Position numbers and translations under genes: made by a program
In this document: positions 17,319 to 30,723 of the stretch, piece by piece
How positions within the stretch are numbered: the first letter of the stretch is position 1
Layout of the letters: the number at the start of each line of letters is the position of its first letter
The notes under the pieces: generated by a model
Seen by the model: the letters and a program-made list of their open reading frames with translations, nothing else
The model's database searches: none
What the model was told of the DNA's origin: nothing
Assembly: GCF_000617925.1 (NCBI RefSeq)
Contig: NZ_BAMT01000007.1
Span: 1-64,000, forward strand
Source: Methylobacillus glycogenes JCM 2850
Lineage (GTDB): Bacteria; Pseudomonadota; Gammaproteobacteria; Burkholderiales; Methylophilaceae
Length of the DNA stretch: 64,000 bases
Direction of reading: 5' to 3'

Positions 17319-19555
17319 ATGTCTATGCCCCTGATCAAGCCCTTGTTCAACCTTTGCCTTGCCCTGCTGGCATGCACTAGCCTAGCGATCTCTCTGACAC
17401 AGCTTGCGCATGCAGCCACTGCCAAAGATATGCGTTTCCCCCTCAATGGCAGTTGGCAGTTTCTACCCACTTCAGGGGTCAAGCCTGGGCCTGAACTGAG
17501 CGCCCCTAGCAAGGGCTGGCGCAATATCAAGGTGCCGGATAACTGGTATCGCCAGGGCTACGATATTCATGGACAGGCCTGGTATCAAACCAATTTTGTA
17601 CTGCCCAAGGCCCATGAAAAGCATATGGCGCACTTGGTATTTCAGGGTGTGGATTATGAGGCCGATGTCTGGCTCAATGGACATTACCTCGGCCATCACA
17701 CTGGCTATTTTCAGGCGTTTGAATTCGAGGTCAGTCCGCATTTGCGCGCAGGCAGCAATGTATTAACCGTACTGGTCAACAGCCCGCTAGAGGCGGAACA
17801 GGACTGGTCTTTGCACAAGCGCCTGATCAAGGGCATATTCAGTCACCATGACACCAGGCCAGGCGGCGCCTGGTCCAAGCGCGGGCAGGAAAAGAATACG
17901 GGCGGTATTTGGGCACCAGTGCAGCTGGAGTTTTCCGAGCGCGTGGCGCTGCGCGAACTTGCGGTCACCCCGCTCAAGCAAGAGAGCAAACCCGGCCAGC
18001 CTACACGCTGGAATATTGAAACCAGTGCTGCCCTCACCGTGGCCCAGGATGTTTCACATGAAACACCGCTACAGCTGGAAGCCACGATTCGCCCGGAAAA
18101 CTTCCAGGGTAAAACGCTGCAATTCAGCCAGCCATTGAAACTGGATCAATCTGCACTCAAACTCAGCCTGCCCATGAGCGACCCTGAGCTTTGGTGGCCA
18201 CGTGAATACGGCAAGCCCAATCTTTACCGCCTGGCATTAAGCATCAAGGATGGTCAGGGCAAGCTGCTGGAGCAGCGCGAGCAGGTGTTTGGCGTGCGTG
18301 AGGTCAAGGTCAATGCTGGCTTGCAGTGGCATATCAATGGCAAGCGCATGTTCTTACGCGGCACCAATTACATCGCCAGCCAATGGCTGGCGGAGATGAA
18401 CCCACAACGCTATGCGCAAGACCTGCGCATGATGCAGCAGGCCAATATCAATGCGGTACGGGTACACGCCCATGTCACGGGCAGGGAGTTTTATGAGGCT
18501 TGTGACCGCATGGGCATGCTGGTGACACAGGATTTCCCGCTGCTGTGGGGGTATAGCGATGCACCGGAGTTTATTGCTGAAGCCAGGGCCCAGGCCAAGG
18601 ATATGCTCACATCCTTAAACCAGCACCCTTCCATTATCTCCTGGACCCTGCATAACGAACCACCCTGGGATTCGCCCTGGATGGCGCAGAAGTACCCGGA
18701 CTATCAGCCTGATATCAACCGCCAGCTGGATGAATTGCTCTATGCCGATATCAGCAAGCTGGAAACCCTGCGCGTAGTGCGCAAGGAATCTGCCACCAAG
18801 GAGCATGAATGGATGGCTGGTATTTCGACAACTGGCAATCCTTTGCGCGGCCTGCACCCTTCCCATGGAGTACCGAGTTTGGTGCACAGGCCCTGCCCGC
18901 CCTCAAGAGCTTGCGCCGCATGTTCAGTGCCGATCAGCTATGGCCAGATACTGAAGCCAAGTGGCAGCTGTGGGAATATCACAACTTCCAGCGCAGAGAG
19001 AGCTTTGAGCTGGCGGGTATCAAGCAAGGTGAAAATATCGAGGAATTTATCGCCAACACCCAGCACTACCAGGCACGCCTGCTGCAATTTGCCGTGGAAA
19101 ACTACAGACGCCAGCGTTACCAGCCTAGCTCAGCCGTGTTCCAGTTTATGTTTGTGGAAAACTGGCCATCCATCAACTGGGGCATAGTCGATTACTGGCG
19201 TGAGCCCAAGGCTGGATATGCCGCCTTGAAACAGGCTTACCAGCCTATATTACCCAGCCTCGAATGGCAGCAGGATGAATACAAAGTAGGTGCCAACCCA
19301 CGCATAGGGCTATGGGCTATCAATGACACCTGGCAAGGCTTTGAGCATGCGCGTTATTTAGTTACTCTCAGCCATGAAGGCAAGGCTACCGACAAGCTGG
19401 ATCTGCCCTTGGAAATGCTGCCTGACTCTGGCTATAAACTGCGCGATTACCCGCTACCTGCGCTGCAAGCCGGGCGCTACGCGCTAGAGGCCGAGATTGT
19501 CAGTAGCGCAGGCAAAAGCATGGGCAAGAATGTCTATCGCTTTACGGTGAAATAA
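17319..19555 (+). CDS. Exported glycoside hydrolase family 2 protein (one frame break)
   Basis: About 745 residues after repair. The N-terminus is a signal peptide (FNLCLALLACTSLAISLTQL, cleavage after AHA). A jelly-roll sugar-binding domain (about 40-190, with YEADVWLNGHYLGHHTGYF), an Ig-like domain and a TIM barrel follow. The acid/base Glu lies in SWTLHNEPPWDSPW and the nucleophile Glu in PWSTEFGAQAL, beyond the break. Family members are beta-galactosidases, glucuronidases or mannosidases; specificity is unclear. The frame changes at 18808 (AAA read as AA), after which DGWYFDNW continues correctly. Confidence 0.88.
18050..18065. promoter_or_regulatory. parS-like sequence inside the GH2 gene
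   Basis: TGTTTCACATGAAACA differs from the parS palindrome by one base, in the central CpG. It lies within coding sequence (Asp-Val-Ser-His-Glu-Thr). ParB is sensitive to the central bases, so it may be weak or fortuitous. Confidence 0.35.
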
Positions 19556-19630
19556 GTAGGCAAGCTGAGGCTTTCAGACATGCCTCAGCAGTGCGCAGCG
19601 CTCAAGCGCTGCTAAGCACGATAACAAAGC

Positions 19631-21037
19631 CTAGCGCGGCTGTTTTTCCAGATGATCGGAAACCAGCTCGGCAAACACATGCATCATGGAAATATCGCGT
19701 GTGTTCAGCGATTGATCCGCGCTATAGCTGAAACAGCAGAAAGTGCCATAGACATCACCATTGCTGAGACGTATGGGCACACTCATATGCGCACGCACGG
19801 GCAGCGCCACGGTGACAGGCAAGGTCAAGGCTTCTGCGTTTTCAAAGGCATCGGCGATGAGTTCTGGCAAACGTCCATCCACCACGCGCTGGCAATAACT
19901 TTCCTCCAGCGGCCCGCTATCGCCTACCTGTATAGGCGTTTGCTCGTGCTTGGCGTCTATCACCTCAAACTCGCGCACCCCATCATGAAAACGCGAGATA
20001 AAGGCCACATCCATATCCAGGTGGCGGCGTATAGACCCCAGCGTGCGTTGCAGAAAATCGCCGCCATGATGCTGGCCTATGCCCAGCATTTCTCTGGCCA
20101 CGCTAACGCCATCGGCAGGGATAACGCTAGGCTCTGCTTCCAGAGATTCATCGCTGAGTATCTTGAAGGTGTTACGCCCGGCATGCTTGGCCTTGTACAT
20201 GGCCTTGTCCGCCAGGGCGATCAGCGCCTTGGGTTCCAGCTCGCCACCGCTGTAGAGCGCCAGGCCTATGCTAGGGGTAATCTTCTTGTTGTCATCATTC
20301 AGCCAGCGATTGCTACGCACCGCCTGCAACAATGAATTGGAAAGCTTGATGGCGTTATCGTACAAGCCTATGCCTTCGAGTATGACCACAAACTCATCGC
20401 CGCCCAGACGGGCGATAAAATCCGTCTGGCGCAAGGTAGCGCGCAGTAATTCGGAAAATTCCTTGAGCAGTTGATCGCCTGCTTCATGCCCCAGATGATC
20501 GTTAATGCTTTTGAAGTGATCTATATCCAGATACATCAAGCCCATGTTTTCCAGGCTGCGCCTGGATCTGGCCATGGCTTCGGGTAAACGGCTATTGAAG
20601 GCGGCGCGGTTGGCCAATCCGGTCAGGGGGTCAGTGGAAGCCAGTTCCAGCAGGCGTTGCTCTGAGGATTTACGTACGGAAATATCGTGGAAAAACACAT
20701 AATGTTCGCGCGCACCTGCCTGCAAAATCTGCGTCACCGTGATTTCCACCGGGAACTGCCTGCCATGCAGATCAGCTACCGTAATCTCGGCTCTGTGCTG
20801 TTCCAGGCTATCGTAGGCATCAGGGTAATAGGCCATCACCTCATCAGACCCCACCACCACGCTAAGCTTCTGCCCCAGCGCTTCGGCCCTGGCATAGCCA
20901 AACATGCGCTCAGCCTCGCGGTTCCACTCTATCACCTGCCCGGCCGCATCCACGCCCACTATCGCGTAGAACGCGTTCTCAAAGATACTTTGAAATCGTA
21001 AACCTTGCCCTACACCAGCATTTTGGTACATACCCAT
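19631..21037 (-). CDS. PAS-GGDEF-GAF diguanylate cyclase
   Basis: 468 residues. A PAS domain (about 15-130, AFYAIVGVDAAGQVIEWNRE ... VFFHDISVRK) is followed by a GGDEF domain (about 135-300) with intact active site RLGGDEFVVI, predicting cyclic-di-GMP synthesis. A C-terminal GAF domain (about 320-465) contains VDGRLPELIADAFENAEA and YGTFCCFSY. GGDEF followed by GAF is a less common order. There is no membrane segment, so it is a cytoplasmic sensor. No RxxD inhibitory site was recognised with confidence. Confidence 0.9.
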   Translation of the reverse strand: MGMYQNAGVGQGLRFQSIFENAFYAIVGVDAAGQVIEWNREAERMFGYARAEALGQKLSVVVGSDEVMAYYPDAYDSLEQHRAEITVADLHGRQFPVEITVTQILQAGAREHYVFFHDISVRKSSEQRLLELASTDPLTGLANRAAFNSRLPEAMARSRRSLENMGLMYLDIDHFKSINDHLGHEAGDQLLKEFSELLRATLRQTDFIARLGGDEFVVILEGIGLYDNAIKLSNSLLQAVRSNRWLNDDNKKITPSIGLALYSGGELEPKALIALADKAMYKAKHAGRNTFKILSDESLEAEPSVIPADGVSVAREMLGIGQHHGGDFLQRTLGSIRRHLDMDVAFISRFHDGVREFEVIDAKHEQTPIQVGDSGPLEESYCQRVVDGRLPELIADAFENAEALTLPVTVALPVRAHMSVPIRLSNGDVYGTFCCFSYSADQSLNTRDISMMHVFAELVSDHLEKQPR

Positions 21038-21207
21038 AACCCCTGGAACCCAATCAGCAAATGTCTATGCTCTGAATCGCAAGCAGGGTTTAGTGTAGGC
21101 AGGTAACCAAGGTTTGTCATTAATTCAGACACAATTAGCGAAAAAATCCTGATATATGATAAAAACGATACAGTTATAAGGCATAGCTGATGCTGTTTCT
21201 GCCAATA

Positions 21208-21232
21208 AAAAAGGAGCTGTAAGCCCCTTTTT
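21208..21232 (-). terminator. Probable terminator of gyrB
   Basis: On the minus strand AAAAAGGGGCT, TAC, AGCTCCTTTTT with one G-T pair, 25 bases past the gyrB stop. It may also limit read-through from the other side. Confidence 0.75.
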
Positions 21233-21257
21233 CTTGATGCCTGCTGCTTAAACCTGC

Positions 21258-23678
<2,421 letters not shown>

Positions 23679-23704
23679 ATATTTTTTATTACAAAATCAA
23701 TTAC

Positions 23705-24805
23705 TTAAATGCGCATTGGCATAACAACGTACTTGTAGTCGCTGTCATTTTCAACGGTCACCAGGCAACTGCTGTTGGCATCGGCGAAGGAGAACACCAC
23801 ATTTTCGCTGCCCACATTGTTGAGCACATCGATCATGTAGGTGACGTTGAAACCAATATCCAGGCTGCTGCCTGCATAGTTGATTTCCAGTTCTTCTTCC
23901 GCTTCTTCCTGCTCGCTATTGGTGCTGATCAGTTTCAAGCTGTTGTTAGACAGCACCATGCGTATGCCGCGATATTTTTCATTGGAAAGAATCGAGGCGC
24001 GTTGCATGGAGAGCAGAATCATCATGCGATCTACAGTGAAACTGTTCTGATGGCCTACCGGGATAACGCGGGTGTAATCGGGGAATTTTCCGTCAATCAC
24101 CTTTGAAATCAAGCGGATATCACCAAACGCAAAATTTGCCTGACCATTGGCAAGCTCTATTGTGACTTCTTCTTCGCTTTCGTCCAACAGTTTTATCAAC
24201 TCGATGACAGTTTTGCGCGGCAGGATGATTTCCTGTTTTTCATAACTTGTACTGAGTTCGGTAGAGGTGAAACTGAGACGGTGACCGTCAGTACCCACCA
24301 CATTGAGGCGATTGCCATTGACTTCAAACAACAGGCCGTTCAGGTAATAGCGGATATCTTGCTGTGCCATGGCGAATTCGACTTGCTTGAACAGACGCTT
24401 TAGCGATTTTTGCCCAATTTGTATCGTCGTGCCTGCACTTGCGGCCTTGGTCATCACCGGATAATCGTTGGCAGGCAGGGTTTGCAGGTTGAAACGGCTT
24501 TTGCCAGTTTTCACCTGTATGCGGTTTTCCTGGGTTGCCATGGTGATATCGGCGTTTTCTGGCAGAGAGCGACAGATATCCAGCAACTTCTTGGCAGAAA
24601 CCGTAGTGGAGAGTTCACCACCCACTGCCGTCTGTACCGAGAGCGAGATCTGCATTTCCAGATCTGTGGCGGTGAGTATGATCTTGTCTTGTTTCGCTTC
24701 CAACAACAGGTTGGAAAGAATAGGCAAAGTATGACGTCTTTCAACAATACTGCTCACGGAGGAAAGAGGTTTTAGCAGCGTGTCGCGATTGATTTTGATG
24801 TTCAT
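23705..24805 (-). CDS. dnaN: DNA polymerase III beta subunit (sliding clamp)
   Basis: 366 residues, the usual clamp length, with the three-fold repeated clamp fold. Recognisable stretches are RRHTLPILSNLLLEA near the N-terminus, YYLNGLLFEVNGNRLNVVGTD in the centre and the C-terminal YKYVVMPMRI that forms part of the peptide-binding cleft. The ring tethers polymerases, including DinB, to DNA. It lies 266 bases downstream of dnaA. Confidence 0.97.
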   Translation of the reverse strand: MNIKINRDTLLKPLSSVSSIVERRHTLPILSNLLLEAKQDKIILTATDLEMQISLSVQTAVGGELSTTVSAKKLLDICRSLPENADITMATQENRIQVKTGKSRFNLQTLPANDYPVMTKAASAGTTIQIGQKSLKRLFKQVEFAMAQQDIRYYLNGLLFEVNGNRLNVVGTDGHRLSFTSTELSTSYEKQEIILPRKTVIELIKLLDESEEEVTIELANGQANFAFGDIRLISKVIDGKFPDYTRVIPVGHQNSFTVDRMMILLSMQRASILSNEKYRGIRMVLSNNSLKLISTNSEQEEAEEELEINYAGSSLDIGFNVTYMIDVLNNVGSENVVFSFADANSSCLVTVENDSDYKYVVMPMRI

Positions 24806-25071
24806 ATCTTTAAAACCTAAATAGAAAAATATAAATTGATAGTAACAATAATGTCAGAAACTTCTGTTGATAACTCAGTTTTATCGTTTAAATTCAGACT
24901 ACTACTTCAATCTCAGCATTCTTGAGATTTTAAGATTCTGCTGTGGATAGAATGTTGGCAATTTTCAAGCTCTGGAAAAATCGCGCCTAAACCGCATTTC
25001 TATTCACAAGCTATCCATAGCTTTGCATGGTATCGCAAAATGCAATCGCAAATGAGCCTCAGCCATTGCCT
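24806..25071. other. Candidate oriC component: dnaA-dnaN spacer
   Basis: This 266-base gap is gene-free and AT-rich at its dnaN end (about 24811-24855). It contains sequences close to the DnaA box TTATCCACA, read on either strand: TTATCAACA (complement of 24865-24873), CTATCCACA (complement of 24942-24950) and CTATCCATA (25011-25019). Whether this spacer, the dnaA-rpmH spacer, or both form the origin cannot be decided by eye. Confidence 0.45.
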
Positions 25072-26501
25072 TTAATCTCGTATCACCTGTATCAACACCG
25101 AGAGATCGCGCCCTACATTAGGATCATTCTGCCGTAATTGCTCTATCTCATCACAGGCATGCATCACTGTGGTGTGATGACGGCTACCAAAGGCTTCACC
25201 TATTTCCGGGAAGCTATGATTGGTGAGCTCACGTGCCAAGGCCATGGCGATTTGCCTGGGCCTGGCGAAGTTGCGCGAGCGCTTCTTGCTGTACATCTCG
25301 GCAACCTTGATCTTGTAATAGTCAGCCACGGTCTTTTGAATGTTCTCAATCGTGATCTGACGGCCACGCACGGCGATCAAGTCCTTGAGGCTTCTTTGGC
25401 CAGGCTGACATCAATGGCATGACCTGTGAAATTGGCCATGGCAATAATACGGTTGAGTGCGCCTTCCAGCTCACGCACGCTAGAGCGCACCTGCTTGCCG
25501 ATAAAGAAGGCCACATCTTCATCTAGTGTCACGCGCGCGGCTTCAGCCTTCTTCAACAGAATGGCCACGCGCATTTCCAGTTCAGGCGGTTCCACTGCTA
25601 CGGTCAAACCCCAGCTGAAGCGGGTGCGCAGGCGTTCATCTACGTCAGCGATTTCCTTGGGGTAGGTATCACAGGTAATGATGATCTGCTTCTTGGCTTC
25701 AATCAGGGAGTTGAAGGCATAGAAAAACTCTTCCTGCGTGCGGCTCTTTTTGGCAAAGAATTGAATATCGTCGATCAGCAGTAGATCAAGAGAGTGATAC
25801 TGGCGCTTGAATTCATCAAATGCCTTGTGTTCATAAGCCTTGACCACGTCAGAGACATAGCGCTCTGCATGCAGGTAGCGGATTTTGGCATCCGGGCGCT
25901 GGCTTTTCAGATGGTTGCCTATGGCTTGCAGCACATGGGTCTTGCCCAGCCCTACCCCGCCATAGATAAACAAAGGGTTGTAAGCTGTGCCTGGGTTTTC
26001 TGCCACTTGAATTGCAGCGGCACGTGCTAATTGGTTGGCCTTACCCGTCACAAAGTTATCAAAGGTAAACGAGGGGTTGAGGCCGCTGGTTTCTACCGCA
26101 CTCTTGGCTTTCTTCACCACATTGCTGGCAGATTTGGTGCTGACCACGGGTTTGACCACCTTGGCCACTTCAGCCTCAACCTTGGCTGCAGCTGGTGCTG
26201 TGCTGACCACAGGCTTGCTGACATGGGCGCTGCTGCTGGGTTTGCTGATGGAGTTTTTATCGCTGGCGTCGTAAAGCGCCAGTTCAATCTGCATGGGTTC
26301 GGTGAAGATTTCCTGCGCCAGGTGTTCTATCTTCTGCAGAAACCTGTCCTTGATCCATTGCTGCACAAAGCGATTGGGCGCCAACAGGCGTAACACGCCG
26401 TCTTTGGCTTCAAAACGCAGGGGTTTGATCCAGGTGTTGAATTGCTGTGCTGAGAGTTCTGTTTCAAAGCGACCGAGACATTGTGACCAAAAATTTTCCA
26501 T
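25072..26501 (-). CDS. dnaA: Chromosomal replication initiator DnaA (one frame break)
   Basis: About 476 residues after repair. Domain I (1-85) is followed by an Ala/Val/Ser/Lys-rich linker. The AAA+ domain has Walker [17 protein letters not shown] and Walker [14 protein letters not shown]. Domain IV has the DNA-binding signature [22 protein letters not shown] and [11 protein letters not shown]. The two parts are split at 25389-25390; restoring one base (CCC in place of CC on the coding strand) gives [14 protein letters not shown] break in this essential gene is best read as a sequence error. The linker (about residues 85-145) is richer in Val/Lys than usual. Confidence 0.95.
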
Positions 26502-26647
26502 CGGTTGCCCGGGACTCCCACAGGTAAATACTGATAAATACTAAAGAAGGCGAAAGATCCGGCAGCGTTTATTATGAAATACTGGTGCTGAATGGAAGAG
26601 CGCTTAGCCCTTGGCCGGATGGCTGATTTTAGCCTGTTTGCCACAAC

Positions 26648-26656
26648 TTATCCACA
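26648..26656. promoter_or_regulatory. Perfect DnaA box between dnaA and rpmH
   Basis: TTATCCACA matches the consensus exactly, in the 279-base divergent spacer upstream of dnaA. It could serve dnaA autoregulation, origin function, or both. I found no second perfect box in this spacer. Confidence 0.75.
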
Positions 26657-26704
26657 GGCCACGCACAATCATTTTCTTCAAGCTGTGCTTTTCCCAAATA
26701 AACA

Positions 26705-26734
26705 TTGACATAGGCCTATGTTTTCAGGTTAAAT
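26705..26734 (+). promoter_or_regulatory. Probable sigma-70 promoter of rpmH
   Basis: TTGACA (26705-26710), 18 bases, TTAAAT (26729-26734), then about 46 bases to the rpmH ATG. The -35 is perfect and the -10 matches four of six. Confidence 0.55.
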
Positions 26735-26780
26735 TACGCCCTTTTGATTAGTAACGCATAGAAGTCAACCGGAGATTCTC

Positions 26781-26915
26781 ATGAAACGTACCTACCAGCC
26801 TTCGAAAGTTCGTCGCGCTCGCACCCACGGTTTCCTGGTGCGTATGAAGACCCGTGGTGGCCGCGCTGTTATTGCTGCGCGTCGTGCCAAGGGCCGTGCT
26901 CGCCTGGCTGTGTAA
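26781..26915 (+). CDS. rpmH: 50S ribosomal protein L34
   Basis: 44 residues: [20 protein letters not shown] and on through [20 protein letters not shown] to Val. The sequence is the canonical L34, extremely basic. It is preceded by a GGAG ribosome-binding site and heads the rpmH-rnpA-yidD-yidC-mnmE cluster, divergent from dnaA. Confidence 0.98.
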   Translation: MKRTYQPSKVRRARTHGFLVRMKTRGGRAVIAARRAKGRARLAV

Positions 26916-26965
26916 TCAGCCTGTCGCTTGCTAGGGAGTATTCCCTAAGCGACATCAAGAAAGCT

Positions 26966-27409
26966 ATGGTTTTGCCCAGCTATGGTTTTAAGCGCGAGGC
27001 AAGATTGTTAAAAACGGATGAATTTTCATCCGTTTTTAATTTCCGCAAGCGCATTTCAGGACGCTATCTGGTCCTGCACTACCAATACACTGATCTCGCA
27101 CATGCCAGATTGGGCTTGGTGGTGGGCAAGAAAGTCGCCAAACGCGCAGTCGACCGCAACTATATGAAGCGCGTATTGCGTGAGCAGTTCAGGCTCAGCC
27201 AGGCTTTATTGCCTGGCCTAGACCTGGTAGCCAGGCCGCAACTGCGTTTTTCCCATGCGCAGTTCGCAGAAATCGAGCAGGAGTTTGCCGGGCTGGTAAA
27301 AAAGCTGGGCGATAAACTGCATGCTGAACTGCAGCGCAAGCTGGCCAGTGGTGATATAAGCCCAGACCTTGTGACCCCAGACCCGCTTAATGTGGCAGCA
27401 GCGCCATGA
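26966..27409 (+). CDS. rnpA: Ribonuclease P protein component
   Basis: 147 residues. Family features are GFKREARLLKTDEFSSVFN, LGLVVGKKVAKRAVDRNYMK with the RNxxKR RNA-binding motif, and DLVARPQLRF. The C-terminal tail after about residue 120 is longer than in E. coli and low in complexity. It assists the RNase P RNA in tRNA 5' maturation. Its stop overlaps the yidD start (ATGA). Confidence 0.95.
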   Translation: MVLPSYGFKREARLLKTDEFSSVFNFRKRISGRYLVLHYQYTDLAHARLGLVVGKKVAKRAVDRNYMKRVLREQFRLSQALLPGLDLVARPQLRFSHAQFAEIEQEFAGLVKKLGDKLHAELQRKLASGDISPDLVTPDPLNVAAAP

Positions 27410-27624
27410 ATTGGGTCTCGCATTTTTTGCTTGGTCTGATCAAGGTCTACCAATGGACGATAAGTCCTATGCTGGGTCAGCATTGCCGCTTTGCTCCCTC
27501 TTGTTCGCAATATGCAGTTGAAGCCATCAAAAAGCACGGGGCATGGCGCGGAAGCTTGTATACAATACGACGTTTGTCCAAATGCCATCCTTGGCATGCG
27601 GGCGGTCACGATCCAGTGCCATGA
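27406..27624 (+). CDS. yidD: Membrane protein insertion efficiency factor YidD
   Basis: 72 residues. The conserved YidD core is YQWTISPMLGQHCRFAPSCS, followed by QYAVEAIKKHGAWRGSLYTI and CHPWHAGGHDPVP. The protein is an amphipathic membrane-surface protein that works near YidC. It is translationally coupled to rnpA by an ATGA overlap. Confidence 0.95.
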   Translation: MNWVSHFLLGLIKVYQWTISPMLGQHCRFAPSCSQYAVEAIKKHGAWRGSLYTIRRLSKCHPWHAGGHDPVP

Positions 27625-27656
27625 GTGCATGGCCTTAATGATTTGATAAGAGATTT

Positions 27657-29315
27657 ATGGATACCAAACGCCTGATTCTGTTTGTTGTTTTCTCATTTTC
27701 CATTCTGATGCTTTGGGATTCGTGGCAGCGCGAACATAAACCAGCTCCTGCCCCTGCGACTGTGGCTCAATCCAGTGAAAACACTGGTGTGCCCCAGGCT
27801 GATCTTGCTGATCCTTCCCTCCCTGCTCCAACCACTAACGCTCCTGTTGATCAAAACTTCCGTCTGCAGACTGGTCAGCGTATTGCGGTTGAAACTGACC
27901 TTTACAAGGCCAGCATTGATACCACGGGTGGTGATCTGCGCCGTCTGGAGTTGCGCGAGCACAAGGAAGATGAAGATCAGACGCAGAACTATCTGTTGAT
28001 GGATGATGCTTCCAAGCCCATGTTCTATGTGGCGCAGACTGGTTTTAACAACAAAAACCTGCCCAACCATCACGCTGTTTACACCAGTGAGGCCAGCCAA
28101 TATCAATTGGCTCCTGGCGCCAACTCGCTGGAAGTGCGCCTGACCTGGAAAGATGACAGCGGCATAGAAGTCGACAAGATTTATACCTTCCACCGCGACA
28201 GCTATGCCATCGATGTCAGCTACCAGATTCGCAACAATGGCAGCACCGAGCTTAGCCCTACGGTTTACTACCAGATCGTGCATGACAACCAGTCGCACCA
28301 GGGTTCGCGCATGATGCCTACCTTCACTGGCGCGGCTTATTACTCTGAAGCCGACAAGTACAAAAAGCTCAGCTTCTCTGATATGGCTAAATCTGATCTG
28401 TCCAAAACCACCAGTGATGGCTGGATAGGCCTGGTGCAGCATTACTTTGTCAGTGCCTGGCTGCCAGCGGATGGGTTGAGCCGCAAGTTCTATTCCTCCA
28501 AGCTTTCAGACAAGATTTTTGCCATTGGTAGCCTGAGCAATCTGGGTAATGTGGCACCTGGCAAGACATTGGATGTGAAAGCCAGACTGTACGCAGGCCC
28601 GCAAGACCAGAATGAACTCAAGAGTGTGGCTCCTGGCCTTGATCTGACTGTGGATTATGGCTGGCTGACGATTATTGCCTCGCCTTTGTTCTGGATTTTG
28701 TCTTCTATCCAGAAGCTGGTGCATAACTGGGGTGTGGCGATTATTCTGCTGACCGTGCTGATCAAGCTGGCGTTTTACCCGCTGTCTGCCGCCAGCTATC
28801 GCTCCATGGCCAATATGCGCGAGCTGGCACCACGCTTGCAGCGCCTGAAAGAACAATATGGCGATGACAGGCAAAAACTGCATCAAGCCATGATGGAAAT
28901 GTACAAGACCGAGAAGATCAACCCCATGGGTGGCTGCTTGCCTATCCTGGTGCAGATTCCGGTATTCATTTCGCTGTACTGGGTGCTGCTGGGCAGTGTG
29001 GAAATGCGTCATGCGCCTTTCATGCTGTGGATACAGGACTTGTCCGCGGTTGATCCTTACTACGTGCTGCCTATCTTGATGGGCGCCACCATGATCATCC
29101 AGACCAAGCTGAACCCCAAGCCTGCTGATCCTATCCAGGCCAAGGTCATGACCATCATGCCTATCGTCTTCAGCGTGTTCTTCTTCTTCTTCCCTGCTGG
29201 TCTGGTGCTGTACTGGTTGGTGAACAACATCCTGTCGATTGCACAGCAATGGCATATCAACCGCAGCACAGAAAAAGCTGCTGCCAGCAAGAAGAAGGGA
29301 AATGCACGCCGTTGA
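27657..29315 (+). CDS. yidC: Membrane protein insertase YidC
   Basis: 552 residues, the Gram-negative length. The first membrane segment ([19 protein letters not shown]) is followed by a large periplasmic beta domain (about 55-340) and the conserved five-helix core with [40 protein letters not shown] and [20 protein letters not shown]. It inserts proteins into the inner membrane alone or with Sec; ATP synthase subunit c, encoded in this window, is a classical client. Its end overlaps mnmE by 14 bases. Confidence 0.97.
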   Translation: MDTKRLILFVVFSFSILMLWDSWQREHKPAPAPATVAQSSENTGVPQADLADPSLPAPTTNAPVDQNFRLQTGQRIAVETDLYKASIDTTGGDLRRLELREHKEDEDQTQNYLLMDDASKPMFYVAQTGFNNKNLPNHHAVYTSEASQYQLAPGANSLEVRLTWKDDSGIEVDKIYTFHRDSYAIDVSYQIRNNGSTELSPTVYYQIVHDNQSHQGSRMMPTFTGAAYYSEADKYKKLSFSDMAKSDLSKTTSDGWIGLVQHYFVSAWLPADGLSRKFYSSKLSDKIFAIGSLSNLGNVAPGKTLDVKARLYAGPQDQNELKSVAPGLDLTVDYGWLTIIASPLFWILSSIQKLVHNWGVAIILLTVLIKLAFYPLSAASYRSMANMRELAPRLQRLKEQYGDDRQKLHQAMMEMYKTEKINPMGGCLPILVQIPVFISLYWVLLGSVEMRHAPFMLWIQDLSAVDPYYVLPILMGATMIIQTKLNPKPADPIQAKVMTIMPIVFSVFFFFFPAGLVLYWLVNNILSIAQQWHINRSTEKAAASKKKGNARR

Positions 29316-30642
29316 TACGATAGCCGCCATTGCCACCGCACCTGGTTCCGGTGGCATAGGCGTAGTCCGTGTCTCTGGCCCGCTGGCGGGCCTGGTGGCC
29401 GAGTCCATACTTGGTCACTGCCCTGCCCCGCGGCATGCTGCTTATCTGCCTTTCCGTGATTCCGAGCATACCCTGATCGATCAGGGTATTGCCATCTACT
29501 ACCCCGCTCCACATTCCTACACTGGTGAAAATGTCCTTGAGCTGCAAGCCCATGGTGGCCCTGCGCTCATGCAGATTTTGCTCAAGCAATGCCTGGCCCT
29601 GGGTGCACGCCAGGCCGATCCCGGCGAATTCACACGCCGCGCCTACCTTAACGACAAACTGGATTTAGCCCAGGCTGAAGCGGTTGCCGATGTGATCAAC
29701 GCCGCCACCGAAGCGGCGGCGCGCAGCGCGGTGAAATCCCTGAGCGGGGAATTCTCTGCACGCATCCAGGCCTTGCTGCACAAATTGATCAACCTGCGCT
29801 TGTATGTAGAAGCCTGTCTGGATTTTCCGGAAGAGGACATAGACTTTATTACCCAGGGTGGCATCGCCAATAAACTGGCGGATGTAAGCGCGGAATTGCA
29901 GCAGGTGTTCAATAATGCGCGTCAGGGCAATTTGTTGCGCGAAGGCATGCAAGTGGTGTTGGTGGGCCAGCCCAATGTGGGTAAATCCAGCCTCATGAAC
30001 CAACTGGCGGGTGAAGAAGTGGCGATTGTGACCCCCATCGCTGGTACTACGCGCGACACTATTAAAAATGTCATCCAGATCAATGGCATACCTTTGCACA
30101 TTATTGACACTGCGGGTTTGCGTGAGACGGATGATGAAGTAGAACAGCATGGCATTGCCCGAACATGGCGGGCTCTAGAAACCGCCGGTGTTGCATTATT
30201 ATTGGTTGATGCAGCTCACGGTATTGGAAATGAAGAAAAATCGATTCTGGCGCGATTGCCAGCGTTTTTGCCAAAAATCTGGGTGCACAATAAAGTGGAT
30301 GTTGAGGGAATTAGCCCTAAAATCGATTTTATAGATAACAACTGCCATATTTATCTGTCAGCTAAGACGGGTGCTGGCATGGAGTTGCTCACGGCACAAC
30401 TTTTGGAAATTGCGGGTTGGCAACCCAGTGGTGAAGGTTTATTCATGGCCAGAACCCGACACCTGCATGCACTGGAAGCTGTGAAAACGCATTTGCACAC
30501 CGCAGCAGAATTAATGCTACAACCCGAATTGCTGGCAGAAGAATTACGTTTGGCGCAAGAGGCGCTGGGTTCTATCACCGGGGAATTTACCGCCGATGAT
30601 TTGCTGGGTGAGATTTTCAGCCGCTTCTGCATAGGGAAATAA
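29302..30642 (+). CDS. mnmE: tRNA modification GTPase MnmE
   Basis: 446 residues. The N-terminal tetrahydrofolate-binding domain has [15 protein letters not shown]. The helical domain is interrupted by a GTPase with G1 [13 protein letters not shown]2 GTTRDTI, G3 DTAGLRET and G4 NKVD. The C-terminal CIGK carries the essential cysteine. With MnmG (also in this window) it forms cmnm5U34 in tRNAs, including tRNA-Glu. The start is ATG 29302 ([18 protein letters not shown]). Bases from about 30180 onward look more AT-rich than the first part, without effect on the frame. Confidence 0.97.
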   Translation: MHAVDTIAAIATAPGSGGIGVVRVSGPLAGLVAESILGHCPAPRHAAYLPFRDSEHTLIDQGIAIYYPAPHSYTGENVLELQAHGGPALMQILLKQCLALGARQADPGEFTRRAYLNDKLDLAQAEAVADVINAATEAAARSAVKSLSGEFSARIQALLHKLINLRLYVEACLDFPEEDIDFITQGGIANKLADVSAELQQVFNNARQGNLLREGMQVVLVGQPNVGKSSLMNQLAGEEVAIVTPIAGTTRDTIKNVIQINGIPLHIIDTAGLRETDDEVEQHGIARTWRALETAGVALLLVDAAHGIGNEEKSILARLPAFLPKIWVHNKVDVEGISPKIDFIDNNCHIYLSAKTGAGMELLTAQLLEIAGWQPSGEGLFMARTRHLHALEAVKTHLHTAAELMLQPELLAEELRLAQEALGSITGEFTADDLLGEIFSRFCIGK

Positions 30643-30676
30643 GGATTTAGCTTTAAATCCAAGCACTACAGGCAAG

Positions 30677-30703
30677 AAAAAGCCCGGTTTTACCGGGCTT
30701 TTT
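30677..30703. terminator. Bidirectional terminator between mnmE and the PEP-CTERM gene
   Basis: AAAAAGCCCGGT, TTT, ACCGGGCTTTTT: a 12-bp perfect stem with A and T flanks serving both convergent genes. Confidence 0.92.
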
Positions 30704-30723
30704 CTATGGGCGCTAGCTAGAGA

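Noticed and set aside
25377-25400. Programmed frameshifting in dnaA or the other split genes
   Set aside because: The breaks lack slippery heptamers with following structures, occur in many unrelated genes with the same sign, and four occur in one gene; sequence error is simpler.
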